Origin: an uncultured Pseudodesulfovibrio sp.
GTDB taxonomy: Bacteria > Desulfobacterota > Desulfovibrionia > Desulfovibrionales > Desulfovibrionaceae
NCBI RefSeq assembly: GCF_963664965.1
Contig: NZ_OY761823.1
Location: forward strand, 2,870,001 to 2,934,000
Reading direction: 5' to 3'
Length of the DNA: 64,000 nt
Under the pieces are notes generated by a model that was not told where the DNA came from, searched no databases, and saw only the letters and a list, made by a program, of their open reading frames with translations. The translations under genes and the position numbers were made by a program. Shown here in pieces: positions 9,512-18,659 of the stretch (the first letter of the stretch is position 1; the number at the start of each line of letters is the position of its first letter).

Positions 9512-9560
9512 ACAGAAGCCGCTCAAACGGCACAACGAAAGAAACGGAAAAGGAAAGAAA

Positions 9561-9590
9561 AAAGGGGCCGAATGGCCCCTTCCTATTTAT
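9561..9590. terminator. Hairpin between converging genes
   Basis: AAGGGGCC at 9562-9569 pairs with GGCCCCTT at 9574-9581. It is flanked by an A-rich stretch on the left and a T-rich stretch on the right, so it can serve both strands. Confidence 0.75.
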
Positions 9591-9757
9591 TCTTTATCAG
9601 GAGACCAACTGGGGTCACGATATTTGTCCGGATTGTAAAGACGCCAATCAGAACCGTCGTCGTACTTCTCATCCGCACCGGGATAAGGAGTATACGTGTT
9701 CTCATTCTTGTCTTCGCCTTGACGGCAATCGATGTTTTCAAAATACGATTTTTCCAT
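9587..9757 (-). CDS. Small acidic hypothetical protein (56 aa)
   Basis: Start ATG 9757 has a good ribosome binding site (AGAGGG, 6 bases upstream). The same frame is open further upstream, but that part has no initiation signal. The product is rich in Asp, Glu, Tyr and Pro, has one Cys (residue 11), no membrane segment and no signal peptide. The C-terminal half repeats Trp/Tyr-Asp-Pro pairs (WRLYNPDKYRDPSWSPDKE). I do not recognise the family. It lies 114 bases downstream of the fumarase genes on the same strand and may be on the same transcript. Confidence 0.5.
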   Translation of the reverse strand: MEKSYFENIDCRQGEDKNENTYTPYPGADEKYDDGSDWRLYNPDKYRDPSWSPDKE

Positions 9758-9871
9758 GACAATCCCTCTCGTGTAGCATGTGACCGACCCTTGGCGAATT
9801 ATTTTCAAGGGCCGCATGGCGATGCCATACAGCCCCTCTGTGAATGAATTATGAGATTGTGTCAAGCGACT

Positions 9872-10423
9872 TTATATTGCCGCTTCCACATCGGGTTTGA
9901 CGTACAGTTCCCCGCCATGACAATCGTTGATGACCAGCAAAGGAAAATCCTTCACCTTCATGGCACGAACGGCCTCCGGTCCCAATTCCTCGAAAGCGAT
10001 CACCGTGGATTCAACGATGGAATTGGACAAAAGCGCCCCGGCACCACCAGTGGCCCCGAAGTACACGCCCTTGTGCTGCTCCATGGCCGCTTTCACATCG
10101 TCATTACGCTTTCCCTTGCCGATGCTTGCCTTCATGCCGAGTTCATACAGACGCGGTGCGAACGTATCCATACGGTAGCTGGTTGTCGGTCCGGCAGCAC
10201 CGATGGGACGGCCCACAGGTGCCGGAGACGGCCCGACATAGTAGATGGCGGAACCTTCCAGATCGAACGGCAATTCCTTGCCCGCATCAAGCAATTCGAA
10301 CAATTTTTTATGGGCGGCATCACGTGCGGAATGAATGGTTCCGGTCAAAAAGACAACGTCACCGGCCTTGAGCTGTGCGATATCCTCATCCGTCAACGGA
10401 GTGGTCAATTTATATTCAGCCAT
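9872..10423 (-). CDS. Fumarate hydratase class I, beta (C-terminal) subunit
   Basis: The 183-residue product matches the C-terminal domain of class I iron-sulfur fumarases and tartrate dehydratases: GTIHSARDAAHKK near the start, IYYVGPSPAPVGRPIGAAGPTTSYRMD in the middle (read in two parts), and GKGKRNDDV. With the alpha subunit it interconverts malate and fumarate in the cytoplasm. Start ATG 10423 overlaps the alpha-subunit stop by one base (TAATG), so the two are translationally coupled. An upstream in-frame start exists but lies inside the alpha gene and has no advantage. Confidence 0.93.
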   Translation of the reverse strand: MAEYKLTTPLTDEDIAQLKAGDVVFLTGTIHSARDAAHKKLFELLDAGKELPFDLEGSAIYYVGPSPAPVGRPIGAAGPTTSYRMDTFAPRLYELGMKASIGKGKRNDDVKAAMEQHKGVYFGATGGAGALLSNSIVESTVIAFEELGPEAVRAMKVKDFPLLVINDCHGGELYVKPDVEAAI

Positions 10424-11262
10424 TACAGTACAACCTCCTCGTGACGCTGGGAATGACACTGTACATTAACAGCCAGCGGCAGACTCGCCAGATGACAAGG
10501 CTCCATGGCGATCTTCACACCAAGGACAGTGGTCTTTCCGCCCAGTCCCATGGGACCGATGCCAAGACGATTCAGAGCCTCTTCAAGTTCCTTTTCCTTT
10601 GCAGCAAGATCAGGATCTGGATGCGTATCGTCCAGTTTCCGCAGGAGTGCCTTTTTGGCGATCTTGGCAGAATGCTCGAACGTACCGCCGATACCGATGC
10701 CGATGACAGTAGGCGGACACGGGTTCGGTCCTGCCTCGGCCACACGCTCGATGACAAATTTTCTGACGCCGTCCCAGCCCTGCGCCGGAGCGAGCATGGT
10801 GACACGGCTCATATTCTCTGCACCGCCGCCCTTGGCCATATAACTGATTTTCAGTTTATCGCCCGGCACCATGTCGAAATGAATCACAGCCGGGGTTCCG
10901 TCACCCGTATTCTTACGGGTCAGCGGGTCGCAGGCGGATTTACGCAGGTAACCTTCGTCATATCCCTTACGCACGCCTTCGTTGATGGCCTCACGCAAAT
11001 TGCCGCCAACCACCCTGCAATCATCGCCCACTTCAACGAACAGCACCGCCAGACCACAGTCCTGACACAGCGGCAGTTTCGTTTCCATGGCAAGGTCGGC
11101 ATTTTCCAGCAGCTGACGCAACACCTCTTTGGCAGACGGAGATGTCTCCGCAGCCATAGCCTGTTCCAATTTATTGCGGACGTCCTGCGGCAGTTCCGTA
11201 TTGGACGAGACACACATTCTCGCCACGGCCTCCACAACGTCCGAAGCCTGAATCTCTCTCAT
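10423..11262 (-). CDS. Fumarate hydratase class I, alpha (N-terminal) subunit
   Basis: The 279-residue product carries the [4Fe-4S] cluster region of class I fumarase: C66 and C69 in PLCQDCG, C182 in GPNPCPPTVIGIGIGG, and the substrate-binding KGGGAENMS at 144-152. The cluster acts as Lewis acid and is oxygen-sensitive. In this organism type the enzyme dehydrates malate to fumarate, which the reductase encoded just upstream can use as electron acceptor. ATG 11262 is about 250 bases downstream of the fumarate reductase operon, whose terminator lies between. Confidence 0.94.
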   Translation of the reverse strand: MREIQASDVVEAVARMCVSSNTELPQDVRNKLEQAMAAETSPSAKEVLRQLLENADLAMETKLPLCQDCGLAVLFVEVGDDCRVVGGNLREAINEGVRKGYDEGYLRKSACDPLTRKNTGDGTPAVIHFDMVPGDKLKISYMAKGGGAENMSRVTMLAPAQGWDGVRKFVIERVAEAGPNPCPPTVIGIGIGGTFEHSAKIAKKALLRKLDDTHPDPDLAAKEKELEEALNRLGIGPMGLGGKTTVLGVKIAMEPCHLASLPLAVNVQCHSQRHEEVVL

Positions 11263-11273
11263 GATAAGAATGC

Positions 11274-11346
11274 CTCCGGCGGCTCAAGAAACTTTTCGAG
11301 AAAAGTTTCTTGAGAATCTTCCAAAGCTTTTAACGCGCCTTCGGCG
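11274..11346. repeat. Palindromic intergenic element, copy 1
   Basis: CTCCGGCGGCT at 11274-11284 leads into a perfect 14-bp inverted repeat (11283-11296 with 11301-11314, loop CGAG). AGAATC (11313-11318) and then GCCTTCGGCG (11337-11346) follow. The same order of blocks occurs at 20275-20327 around a different palindrome, which points to a dispersed intergenic repeat family rather than a simple terminator. Confidence 0.6.
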
Positions 11347-11460
11347 AATATGCACAAGCGCGTCCTTCACTCTGTTTATTGAAAATACATCATATGAATT
11401 CAAACCGACAGTTCATATCCTTTTCAGACACATTCTACAAAAGTTCATTCCTGAAAAAGA

Positions 11461-11498
11461 AATAAAGGGACGAGGAAAAACATCCCCGCCCCTTTATT
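11461..11498 (-). terminator. Terminator of the fumarate reductase operon
   Basis: AATAAAGGG (11461-11469) pairs with CCCTTTATT (11490-11498). Read on the - strand the stem extends inward to about 16 bp with two G-U pairs, and TCTTTTTC follows, a good intrinsic terminator. Confidence 0.75.
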
Positions 11499-11510
11499 GT
11501 AAGTAACTGT

Positions 11511-12248
11511 CTACTTCTTGAATATGCGCTTCAATGAAGTGATACCCATTTTGCGGCGCAGGAATCCGAGCTGATTCTGGAGCGGCAACTGCTTGGGGCA
11601 GACGTCTTCACAGGCGAGCAGGCCCATGCAGCCGAAGATACCCATATCATTACCGATGATCTCGTAATAATCGTTCTCGGTCCGCTGGTCGCGCGGGTCG
11701 ATAAGGAAACGGGCGACACGATTGAGAGACGCTGCGCCGAGGAAATCCTCGCGCATGCGCGCTGTACCGCAGGCCGCGATACAACAACCGCATTCAACGC
11801 AACGCTCGAGCTCGTAAATGGCCACAGCGTCCTTGTTGTCCATGCGCTCCTCAAGGGCGGTGGGATCGAATTCCTTATCCGTATGAATCCAGGACTCGGT
11901 CTTGGTGTACATGTCACGGAACCAGGAACCGGTGTCCACGGAGAGGTCTCCTACCAGCTTGAAGACAGGCAGCGGCAGAAGCGTGATCTCACCGGGCAGG
12001 TCCTTGGTTTTGGTGTGACAGGCGAGACCGGGACGTCCGTTGATGACCATGCCGCAGGAACCGCAGATACCGGCGCGGCAGCAGAAGTCAAACTGGAGAG
12101 ACGGGTCCTGCTCTTCACGAATGCGATTGAGCGCAATGAAGAGGGTCATGGAATCGGTCTCTTCCAGAACGAACTCCTCCATGTGCGGTTCGGACTGGGA
12201 GTCCTGCGGGTTATACCGGAATATATTGAATTTCAGTAATCTGGACAT
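11511..12248 (-). CDS. frdB: Fumarate reductase/succinate dehydrogenase iron-sulfur subunit
   Basis: The 245-residue protein has the [2Fe-2S] ligands C56/C57, C62, C65 and C77 (FCCRAGICGSCG) in the N-terminal ferredoxin domain. The C-terminal domain has C150-x2-C153-x2-C156-x3-C160 and C207, C213, C217 for the [4Fe-4S] and [3Fe-4S] clusters. It carries electrons between the flavoprotein and the membrane cytochrome b. It is the last gene of a C-A-B operon, the order typical of the single-subunit-anchor enzymes (Wolinella/Desulfovibrio type). In that type, fumarate reduction by menaquinol is the usual direction. The flavoprotein stop directly adjoins this start. Confidence 0.93.
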   Translation of the reverse strand: MSRLLKFNIFRYNPQDSQSEPHMEEFVLEETDSMTLFIALNRIREEQDPSLQFDFCCRAGICGSCGMVINGRPGLACHTKTKDLPGEITLLPLPVFKLVGDLSVDTGSWFRDMYTKTESWIHTDKEFDPTALEERMDNKDAVAIYELERCVECGCCIAACGTARMREDFLGAASLNRVARFLIDPRDQRTENDYYEIIGNDMGIFGCMGLLACEDVCPKQLPLQNQLGFLRRKMGITSLKRIFKK

Positions 12249-14087
12249 TTACTTACCCTTCTTGCTGTCTGCGCTGATGATTTCTGACTTGCCGTAACCG
12301 CGATCTCCCGGAGGAAGCTCGACGACTTCGGTCGCCGGTTCGTACTCAAGAGTCGGAAGGGTATCGCTTTCGCTCTTCCAGTAGGCGAGCGTCCGGACGA
12401 GCCAATCACGGTCATTACGTGCAGGGAAGTCTTCACGGTTATGAGAACCGCGGGATTCCGTGCGCTGCAATGCGCCGTAACCGACCATAAGCGCCATCTT
12501 GACCTGCCCTTCAAGCTTAAGGGCGGCTGCGAGTTCCGGGTTGACGCCCTTGCCGTTTGAACGGAGGCCGACATTCCGGGAACGGATCAGGGTATCCTGC
12601 AAGGTCGCCACACACTCCTCCAGCCCCTCCTGGGTACGGAAGATGTTTGCGCCCTTGGCCAGAGCGTCCTGCATTGCCGCGCGAACCTTGTACACGTTCT
12701 CGCTACCGTTGGTGCAGTTGACCAGCGCATCGATACGGCTCTGCTGCTTCTTGACTTCATCTGAAACGAGGTTCGTCTTGAAGACAGTCTCGCAACCTTC
12801 GAGGAATTCGGCGATCTTCTTGCCGATGATGCCACCGGCGACAACTGTTTCAGCCAGGGAGTTACCACCGAGACGGTTGAAGCCGTGCATATCCCAGCAG
12901 GCAGCCTCACCGGCTGCGAACAGCCCCTTGAGACCGTAAGCGGCACCGTCCTTGTTGGTACGAACGCCACCCATGGAATAGTGATGGGTCGGACGAACCG
13001 GAATCAGCTGATGAATCGGGTTGATACCGAGGAAGGAAGTACAGATTTCGTAAACTTCACGGAGCTTACCGGTGATGTGCTCGGCTCCAAGGTGGCGGAT
13101 GTCGAGCCAGAGGTGCTCGCCGTACGGGCTTTTCACACCGTGGCCTTCACGCATGTGATGCGTCATCCAGCGGGCGACAACGTCACGGGAAGCGAGTTCG
13201 GCTTTTTCCGGCTCGTATTCATGCATGAAGCGTTTCTCGTCAACGTCGAGAAGCGTTCCGCCGTCACCGCGGCAGCCCTCGGTAACGAGGATGTCAGTCG
13301 GCACGATGCCGGTGGGATGGAACTGGACGGCTTCCATGTTGCCCATGGGGACCACGCCGGATGCCACACACATGGTATGCGCGCCGCCGTCACAGATCAC
13401 CGCGTTGGTGGTGTTCGGGTAAATACGTCCGAAACCACCGGCCGCGATCATGGTCGCCTTGGCAAGGTACGTGCGTAGCTCACCGGTCCGGAGACAACGG
13501 GCAACCACGCCGTAGCAGGTATCGCCATCCTGAATCAGGGAAATGGCTTCGGTCTTGTCGTGAACTTCAACGCCAGCCTGAGCACAGCGGTTGTCCATCG
13601 TACACATGACCGCATGTCCGGTACCGTCGGAAGTGTAGCAGGTACGCCATTTGGCAGTACCGCCGAAAGAACGGGCCATGATGAGGCCTTCCTTTTCTTC
13701 CTTCTCGACCTTCTCGAACTGCTTGCCGCCCTTGTAGTAGATGGACTTGCCCGGAACAACGCGGTTCCACGGCACACCCCAGTGAGCCAAGCGGCGCATT
13801 TCAATGGGAGCGGTGTCAGCGAACATACGTGCCACTTCCTGATCGCAGCCCCAGTCGGAGCCTTTGACCGTATCTTCGAAGTGGACATCAGGACAGTCGC
13901 CCTCGCCCATTACACTATTACCAAGCGAGGCCTGCATTCCACCCTGTGCTGCGGAAGAGTGGGAACGACGGGCCGGAACAAGGCTGAGACAGATGGCGGA
14001 GAAACCGGCGTCGGCAGCTTCGACAGCTGCACGCTCACCCGCAAGACCCGCGCCGACAACAAGTAAATCGGTGTAGATAGTCTGCAT
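12249..14087 (-). CDS. frdA: Fumarate reductase/succinate dehydrogenase flavoprotein subunit
   Basis: The 612-residue protein has an N-terminal FAD motif (VVGAGLAGERAAVEAA), H43 in RRSHSSAAQGG as the histidine that covalently holds FAD, the substrate motif FHPTGIVPTDILVTEGCRGDGG, and a C-terminal helical domain with SRGSHNREDFPARND. It interconverts fumarate and succinate at the cytoplasmic side. It lies between the cytochrome b gene (12 bases upstream) and the iron-sulfur gene (adjoining). Length is normal for the family. Confidence 0.94.
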   Translation of the reverse strand: MQTIYTDLLVVGAGLAGERAAVEAADAGFSAICLSLVPARRSHSSAAQGGMQASLGNSVMGEGDCPDVHFEDTVKGSDWGCDQEVARMFADTAPIEMRRLAHWGVPWNRVVPGKSIYYKGGKQFEKVEKEEKEGLIMARSFGGTAKWRTCYTSDGTGHAVMCTMDNRCAQAGVEVHDKTEAISLIQDGDTCYGVVARCLRTGELRTYLAKATMIAAGGFGRIYPNTTNAVICDGGAHTMCVASGVVPMGNMEAVQFHPTGIVPTDILVTEGCRGDGGTLLDVDEKRFMHEYEPEKAELASRDVVARWMTHHMREGHGVKSPYGEHLWLDIRHLGAEHITGKLREVYEICTSFLGINPIHQLIPVRPTHHYSMGGVRTNKDGAAYGLKGLFAAGEAACWDMHGFNRLGGNSLAETVVAGGIIGKKIAEFLEGCETVFKTNLVSDEVKKQQSRIDALVNCTNGSENVYKVRAAMQDALAKGANIFRTQEGLEECVATLQDTLIRSRNVGLRSNGKGVNPELAAALKLEGQVKMALMVGYGALQRTESRGSHNREDFPARNDRDWLVRTLAYWKSESDTLPTLEYEPATEVVELPPGDRGYGKSEIISADSKKGK

Positions 14088-14099
14088 GGTATTTCTCCG

Positions 14100-14750
14100 T
14101 TAGTTGACGCTCATGAAAAAGTAACGACCCAAAGTGATCAGTCCGAGTCCGATGAAGCCGAACACGATCATGGTCACGGTTTTCAGGAATACGGCGCGCT
14201 CGGTATCCTTCACAAAACCCCATTTTACGCCGATACGGTACAAACCGGCACCGACATGCACATGGGTAAGAACAAGAAGGAACAGGAAAAAGATGCTCCA
14301 GCCTCCGCTCTGAATGCGTGCCGCGGACTTGGCCGCCGTGATGGGCAGATCGCTGAGAGCCACCCACATGTGAATGGCAGCCATGATGAGAATGATCATG
14401 GCGGAAGCAGCCTGCACTATCCACGTCCAGGTATCACCGTGGCGCAGCATTTTGGCCTGATGCCAGATGGAGGCCTGCGCTTCGAAGCGGAAGGGAATCT
14501 TGCGGGCTGCGAGTACAAAGTGAGCCAGAAAGACAAGAAAGATGAGCGGGCCGCCGACCTGAACCATGCCGGTGGCTTCAAGGAAGTGACCTATGGTGTT
14601 CAGGAGCTCAGGACTAATGATAACACTGGACTCCAAAAACGCATGACACCAGACAAACAGGATGAGGCAGATCCCGGAAAGCATCTGGAGCCAATCCATA
14701 GCACCGTCCCACTTGCCGGTTTTGCCGGCAGGTGCGTAACTAATGGGCAT
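14100..14750 (-). CDS. frdC: Fumarate reductase cytochrome b subunit
   Basis: The 216-residue membrane anchor has about five hydrophobic helices. Histidines placed for two haem b groups (for example WCHAFLES, TIGHFLE, FLAHFVL, AIHMWVAL, LTHVHVGAGLYR) match the dihaem Wolinella-type FrdC. It exchanges electrons and protons with the menaquinone pool. It is the first gene of the operon, with GGAGGAA just before ATG 14750. The upstream region has a TTGACA in the right orientation. Confidence 0.9.
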   Translation of the reverse strand: MPISYAPAGKTGKWDGAMDWLQMLSGICLILFVWCHAFLESSVIISPELLNTIGHFLEATGMVQVGGPLIFLVFLAHFVLAARKIPFRFEAQASIWHQAKMLRHGDTWTWIVQAASAMIILIMAAIHMWVALSDLPITAAKSAARIQSGGWSIFFLFLLVLTHVHVGAGLYRIGVKWGFVKDTERAVFLKTVTMIVFGFIGLGLITLGRYFFMSVN

Positions 14751-15194
14751 TATTCCTCCGTTGGGTTAAACACATACAATTCCTCGATTAGCAATCGCCG
14801 AACCCTATGCAAATCAACAGTTTTTTGTCAATACGGCCTCTCTTTTCAAACGATTGAAAAAGGGTGGAAGACAAAGACGAAATAGGCCGTAAGCCCTCTT
14901 GATTGCACGGTCAAACAACACAATGAGAATCGGAAAAAAAAATGCATTTTTTTATTCAGCCCTGCGACTTCCCCTCATTTTGACAAAAAACATTTGTTTG
15001 AAAACACATTTTACCTTCACCTGTTTATGGTTTTCATTTTTCAGTTGCTCAGGTAGGATTTGCGCCTGCCTGGCTCATGACGAGCGAAAAACGCTTGCCT
15101 ATCCGAATTCCGGAATTAACTGGATAAGAACAAACTACGGAAACTGCACCTGACGAATCGCACAAGCCAGGGTGCGCTTGCACGGAGAATTGAA
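14751..15194. other. Long divergent promoter region between frdC and the M16 peptidase gene
   Basis: This is 444 bases of A/T-rich DNA between divergent genes. On the - strand a TTGACA (plus-strand 14826-14831) lies about 76 bases upstream of frdC, with a weak CATAGG about 17 bases on. On the + strand another TTGACA at 14980-14985 precedes the peptidase gene by about 210 bases, without a clear -10. I see no coding frame or RNA gene. Confidence 0.45.
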
Positions 15195-17876
15195 ATGTTC
15201 CGAAAACTACTTATGCTGGCCGGAGTCATCGTACTCCTCACCGGCTGCCAAACGTACATGAAAAAGAAAACACACACCATCGACACACAGACGCTGCCGA
15301 CACTCTCTCCCACGCCCGGGAGTCAGACACATATCATCAAACTCAAAAACGGCCTGACTGTGCTTATCAAGGAAGATGACCGTTTCCCGCTCGTCAATGC
15401 ACGGCTCATGGTCCACGCTGGCAGCGCCTATGAGACCCCGAAGACCGCGGGCATCAGCCATCTCCTTGAACATATGGTCTTCAAGGGAACCGACAAACGC
15501 GAAGTGGGACAGTCGGCCCGAGACATCGAGTCCATCGGCGGCAGCATGAACGCGGCCACCAGTTTCGACTACACGGTGTACTATGTCGAAGTCCCTGAAA
15601 AGGAATGGAAACTCGGTCTGGATGTCATTACCGACATGGCCTTTCACGCAACGATTGATCCCAAAGAGCTCAAGAGCGAAAAAAAGGTCGTGCTTGAAGA
15701 ACTGGAGCGCGGCGAAGACAATCCCGGCAGTAAACTCTTCAAGACGATTCAGGGCATGATTTGGAACGACACGAGTTACGAATGGCCGATCATCGGCTTC
15801 CGCGACACGGTCGAATCCTTTTCCAGCAAAGATATCCACAACTATATCGGCGAATTCTACCAACCGCAGTCCATGCTTCTCAGCGTGGTCGGCAAGGTGG
15901 ACCCGGAACAGATTCTCGCTGAAGCCGAGCGTCTGCTGGGCGGCCTGAAAAACACCCGCCCCGTCACTCCGCCCGAACCGTTCACCATCCCGGCCACGGG
16001 CAAGGGACCGCGTGTGGTCAAGATGAGCGGCAACTGGAACAAGGTCTACCTCGGCGCGGCATTTCCGATTCCGCACGGCTCATCGGCCCAGATCGCCGGA
16101 CTGGAGTTGCTGTCCCAACTGCTGGGCGGAGACGACACCTCGCGCTTCTACCGCAAATTCAAATACGAAGAACGTCTGGTTGACGACATTTCGGTCTCGC
16201 CTCTCGCCCTTGAGCGCGGCGGCATGCTATACATCAACGCCACACTTGATTCGGAAAAAGTGGAAGAATTCTGGACAAAACTCATGGCGGAACTCGCCAC
16301 TTTCGACGCTTCCCAGTTCACGGATCAGGAAGTCGAACGCGCCCGCCTGAATCTGGAAGACTCGCTTTTCCTGACCAAGGAAACCCTGAGCGGCCTTTCA
16401 AGCAAACTCGCCTATTTCCAATTCTTTGAGGGCGGCGAACAGGCAGAGAAAAACTACCTTTTCGAATTGGGACAGGTTGACCGTACAGAGCTGAAGGCTC
16501 TTTACAAGGAATTCGTCCGACCAGATCAACTGGCAACCGCCGTCATGGTTCCCGAAAGCAACGGAGTTTCGCCCGAGACGCTTACCGCCATCACCGAGGC
16601 CCAGTGGCCGGTGCAAAATGGCGTCAAGAAACAGCAGGCAGCAGCCAAGACCACCACACAACGGGAAATCGAACTGCCCGGTGGCAGCAAGCTCGTGCTT
16701 CTGCCCGACGAAACCCTGCCCTACACCGCCATGAGCTTGTACTGGACCGGCGGCGACGGTGAACTCGATCCCGATCAGCAGGGACTGGCGGCACTCACAG
16801 CCAAGGCACTCACTCGCGGCAACATGGACATGTCCGCCACGGAAGTGCAGGATTTCCTGTCGGATCATGCGGCAAGCCTCGGTTCCAGCGCAGGACGCAA
16901 CATTTTTGCCGTTGAATCCAAGTTCCCCACACGGTTCACCGGCGACATGCTCCCACTGCTCCGCAAGGCACTGACCGCTCCCGCTTTCGACGAAACGGAA
17001 ATCAAACGCGCCAAGCAGGACCAGATTTCAGGTATCAAACGACGCGAAGATCAACCGCTGGGATTGGCTTTCCGCCACCTGTTCCCATTCCTTTACAAGA
17101 CCGGCCCGTATGCGCTCCTGCATCAGGGCACCCCTGCGGAAGTCGAGGCAACCACTCAAGCCGACATCATGCGCTTCTGGGGCAGGCAGTCCATGCAGCC
17201 CTTCGTCATGGCAGTCTGCGGTCAGTTCGACGATGAAATCATTGAAGGATTTGCTTCGGAGCTGGCTGCCACAATGACCGCACCGGGGACAGCTTACCAA
17301 TTTACCACACCCGAGTGGAACACCGAGCGTGAAAGCGTCATGCACCTGCCTGACCGCAACCAGTCACACCTGCTCAAGATTTTCCCGACTCCCGGCAAGA
17401 CCGACAGGGATGCTTCCGCACGACTGGAACTGCTCAGAGCGGCCCTGTCCGGCCAATCAGGACTGCTCTTCCGAGACCTGCGCGACAAGCAGGGACTGGC
17501 CTACACGGTAACGTCCATGCTGTGGCAAAGCAGAAACACCGGCTTCATGGCGCTGTACATCGGCACCAGCCCGGACAAGGTGGATCAGAGCCTTGAAGGC
17601 TTTGACACGGTACTGGCCGACCTTGCCGCGAACAAACTGCCAGAAGAAGAACTCGCCCGCGCACGAAATATCCTGACCGGAGACTATTATCAGGAACATC
17701 AGTCCCTGATCTCACGCAGCCGTCAGGCCGCCAGCCTTCTTGCACGCGGATTTGATCGTAACTATGAACAGGACATCATTGAGCGGGCACAGAAGGTCAC
17801 TCCTGACGAGATACGCGAAATCGTCCGGGAATACCTCAACCCGGAGAAAGCATACCTTATGAAGGTCACTCCTTAA
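15195..17876 (+). CDS. M16 family zinc peptidase, lipoprotein
   Basis: The 893-residue protein begins with a lipoprotein signal (lipobox LTGC, C18). The N-terminal M16 domain contains the inverted zinc motif HLLEH at 89-93 (H89 and H93 zinc ligands, E92 catalytic) and the downstream glutamate region VVLEELERGEDNPGSK. The second half is a non-catalytic M16 domain with the usual Arg/Tyr near LFRDLRDKQGLAYTV. The two-domain arrangement and length match pitrilysin/PqqL-like periplasmic peptidases. It probably degrades peptides in the periplasm, anchored to a membrane. It stands alone with its own terminator. Confidence 0.92.
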   Translation: MFRKLLMLAGVIVLLTGCQTYMKKKTHTIDTQTLPTLSPTPGSQTHIIKLKNGLTVLIKEDDRFPLVNARLMVHAGSAYETPKTAGISHLLEHMVFKGTDKREVGQSARDIESIGGSMNAATSFDYTVYYVEVPEKEWKLGLDVITDMAFHATIDPKELKSEKKVVLEELERGEDNPGSKLFKTIQGMIWNDTSYEWPIIGFRDTVESFSSKDIHNYIGEFYQPQSMLLSVVGKVDPEQILAEAERLLGGLKNTRPVTPPEPFTIPATGKGPRVVKMSGNWNKVYLGAAFPIPHGSSAQIAGLELLSQLLGGDDTSRFYRKFKYEERLVDDISVSPLALERGGMLYINATLDSEKVEEFWTKLMAELATFDASQFTDQEVERARLNLEDSLFLTKETLSGLSSKLAYFQFFEGGEQAEKNYLFELGQVDRTELKALYKEFVRPDQLATAVMVPESNGVSPETLTAITEAQWPVQNGVKKQQAAAKTTTQREIELPGGSKLVLLPDETLPYTAMSLYWTGGDGELDPDQQGLAALTAKALTRGNMDMSATEVQDFLSDHAASLGSSAGRNIFAVESKFPTRFTGDMLPLLRKALTAPAFDETEIKRAKQDQISGIKRREDQPLGLAFRHLFPFLYKTGPYALLHQGTPAEVEATTQADIMRFWGRQSMQPFVMAVCGQFDDEIIEGFASELAATMTAPGTAYQFTTPEWNTERESVMHLPDRNQSHLLKIFPTPGKTDRDASARLELLRAALSGQSGLLFRDLRDKQGLAYTVTSMLWQSRNTGFMALYIGTSPDKVDQSLEGFDTVLADLAANKLPEEELARARNILTGDYYQEHQSLISRSRQAASLLARGFDRNYEQDIIERAQKVTPDEIREIVREYLNPEKAYLMKVTP

Positions 17877-17884
17877 AAAGACGA

Positions 17885-17915
17885 GAAAGGGAGCCATAAT
17901 GGCTCCCTTTCTTTA
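17885..17915 (+). terminator. Terminator of the M16 peptidase gene
   Basis: An 11-bp stem (17885-17895 with 17901-17911), loop ATAAT, is followed by a TTTAT stretch. Confidence 0.85.
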
Positions 17916-17954
17916 TGATGGTGTACCCGCCCCGCACTCCCACATATCGCAAAC

Positions 17955-17984
17955 TTGACACCTTGTAGACGACCGGTCTATTAA
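17955..17984 (+). promoter_or_regulatory. Promoter and TetR operator of the regulator gene
   Basis: TTGACA at 17955-17960 and TATTAA at 17979-17984 (18-base spacer) form a plausible promoter. The spacer contains TAGAC-GACCG-GTCTA (17966-17980), a 5-5-5 palindrome of the kind bound by TetR regulators of the AcuR/NemR type. The same 15 bases recur before the downstream gene. Confidence 0.75.
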
Positions 17985-18000
17985 AGCCTCAAAAATACTC

Positions 18001-18579
18001 ATGAGCGAAGAAACAAAACAACGCATAATCGAAGCTGGCGCGGACCTCATCCACAGGCAGGGGTTCAACAACACCGGACTGAAAGACATCCTGAAGGCGG
18101 CAGACGTCCCCAAGGGATCGTTCTATTTTTATTTCGACAACAAGGAAGCGTTCGGTATTGAGGTGCTTGAGTATTACAGCCAACGGTTCCGGCTGATTGC
18201 CGAGGATATCCTCAAGGACGATTCCCGTCCGGCACTTGACCGACTCAAGGATTTTTTTGAAGCATTCCTCAAATACTTTGAGTCCCATGGCTACAGCAGA
18301 GGCTGCCCGGTCGGTAATCTGGCTCAGGAAATGAGTGACCTGAGCGGCCCCTTCAGGGCCAGACTGGAAAAATCACTCGACGGAATGTCCAATGCTTTTG
18401 TCTACATCCTCACGGAAGCACAGAATAACGGCGAAGTCCCGGCCGACATGGACATCCGGGAAACAGCCATATTCATGGTCGAAGCCAGCCACGGCGCGAC
18501 AATCCGCATGAAAGCCACCAAAAGTCCGGAGCCGTTGCACATCTTTCATAAATTCGTTTTCAACAAGATACTGAAATAA
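18001..18579 (+). CDS. TetR family transcriptional regulator
   Basis: The 192-residue protein has an N-terminal TetR helix-turn-helix (about residues 10-52, with TGLKDILKAADVPKGSFYFYFDNKEAF read in parts). The C-terminal domain has a GCPVGNLAQEMSD segment, typical of the subgroup that includes AcuR and YxaF-like repressors, where the Cys may react with electrophiles. The operator in its own promoter implies autoregulation. The identical operator before the next gene implies that it also represses that one. The ligand is unknown; small reactive carbonyl or quinone compounds would fit the family. Confidence 0.9.
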   Translation: MSEETKQRIIEAGADLIHRQGFNNTGLKDILKAADVPKGSFYFYFDNKEAFGIEVLEYYSQRFRLIAEDILKDDSRPALDRLKDFFEAFLKYFESHGYSRGCPVGNLAQEMSDLSGPFRARLEKSLDGMSNAFVYILTEAQNNGEVPADMDIRETAIFMVEASHGATIRMKATKSPEPLHIFHKFVFNKILK

Positions 18580-18612
18580 ACACCGCCGCCGTATGTGGTG
18601 CGGTGTTTTTTT
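18578..18612 (+). terminator. Terminator of the TetR gene
   Basis: AAACACCGC (18578-18586) pairs with GCGGTGTTT (18600-18608), followed by a run of T. It separates the regulator from its probable target, which has its own operator. Confidence 0.7.
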
Positions 18613-18624
18613 ACATCTACAGAC

Positions 18625-18639
18625 TAGACGACCGGTCTA
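18625..18639 (+). promoter_or_regulatory. TetR operator before the AhpD-like gene
   Basis: TAGACGACCGGTCTA is identical to the operator at 17966-17980. It lies 21 bases upstream of the start codon, where a bound repressor would block transcription initiation or early elongation. Confidence 0.8.
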
Positions 18640-18659
18640 TTTCAACCAAAGGAGTCCCC

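Noticed and set aside
14980-15008. TTGACA at 14980 as promoter of the M16 gene
   Set aside because: No acceptable -10 element at 16-18 bases, and the distance to the gene is over 200 bases; noted only as part of the intergenic description.
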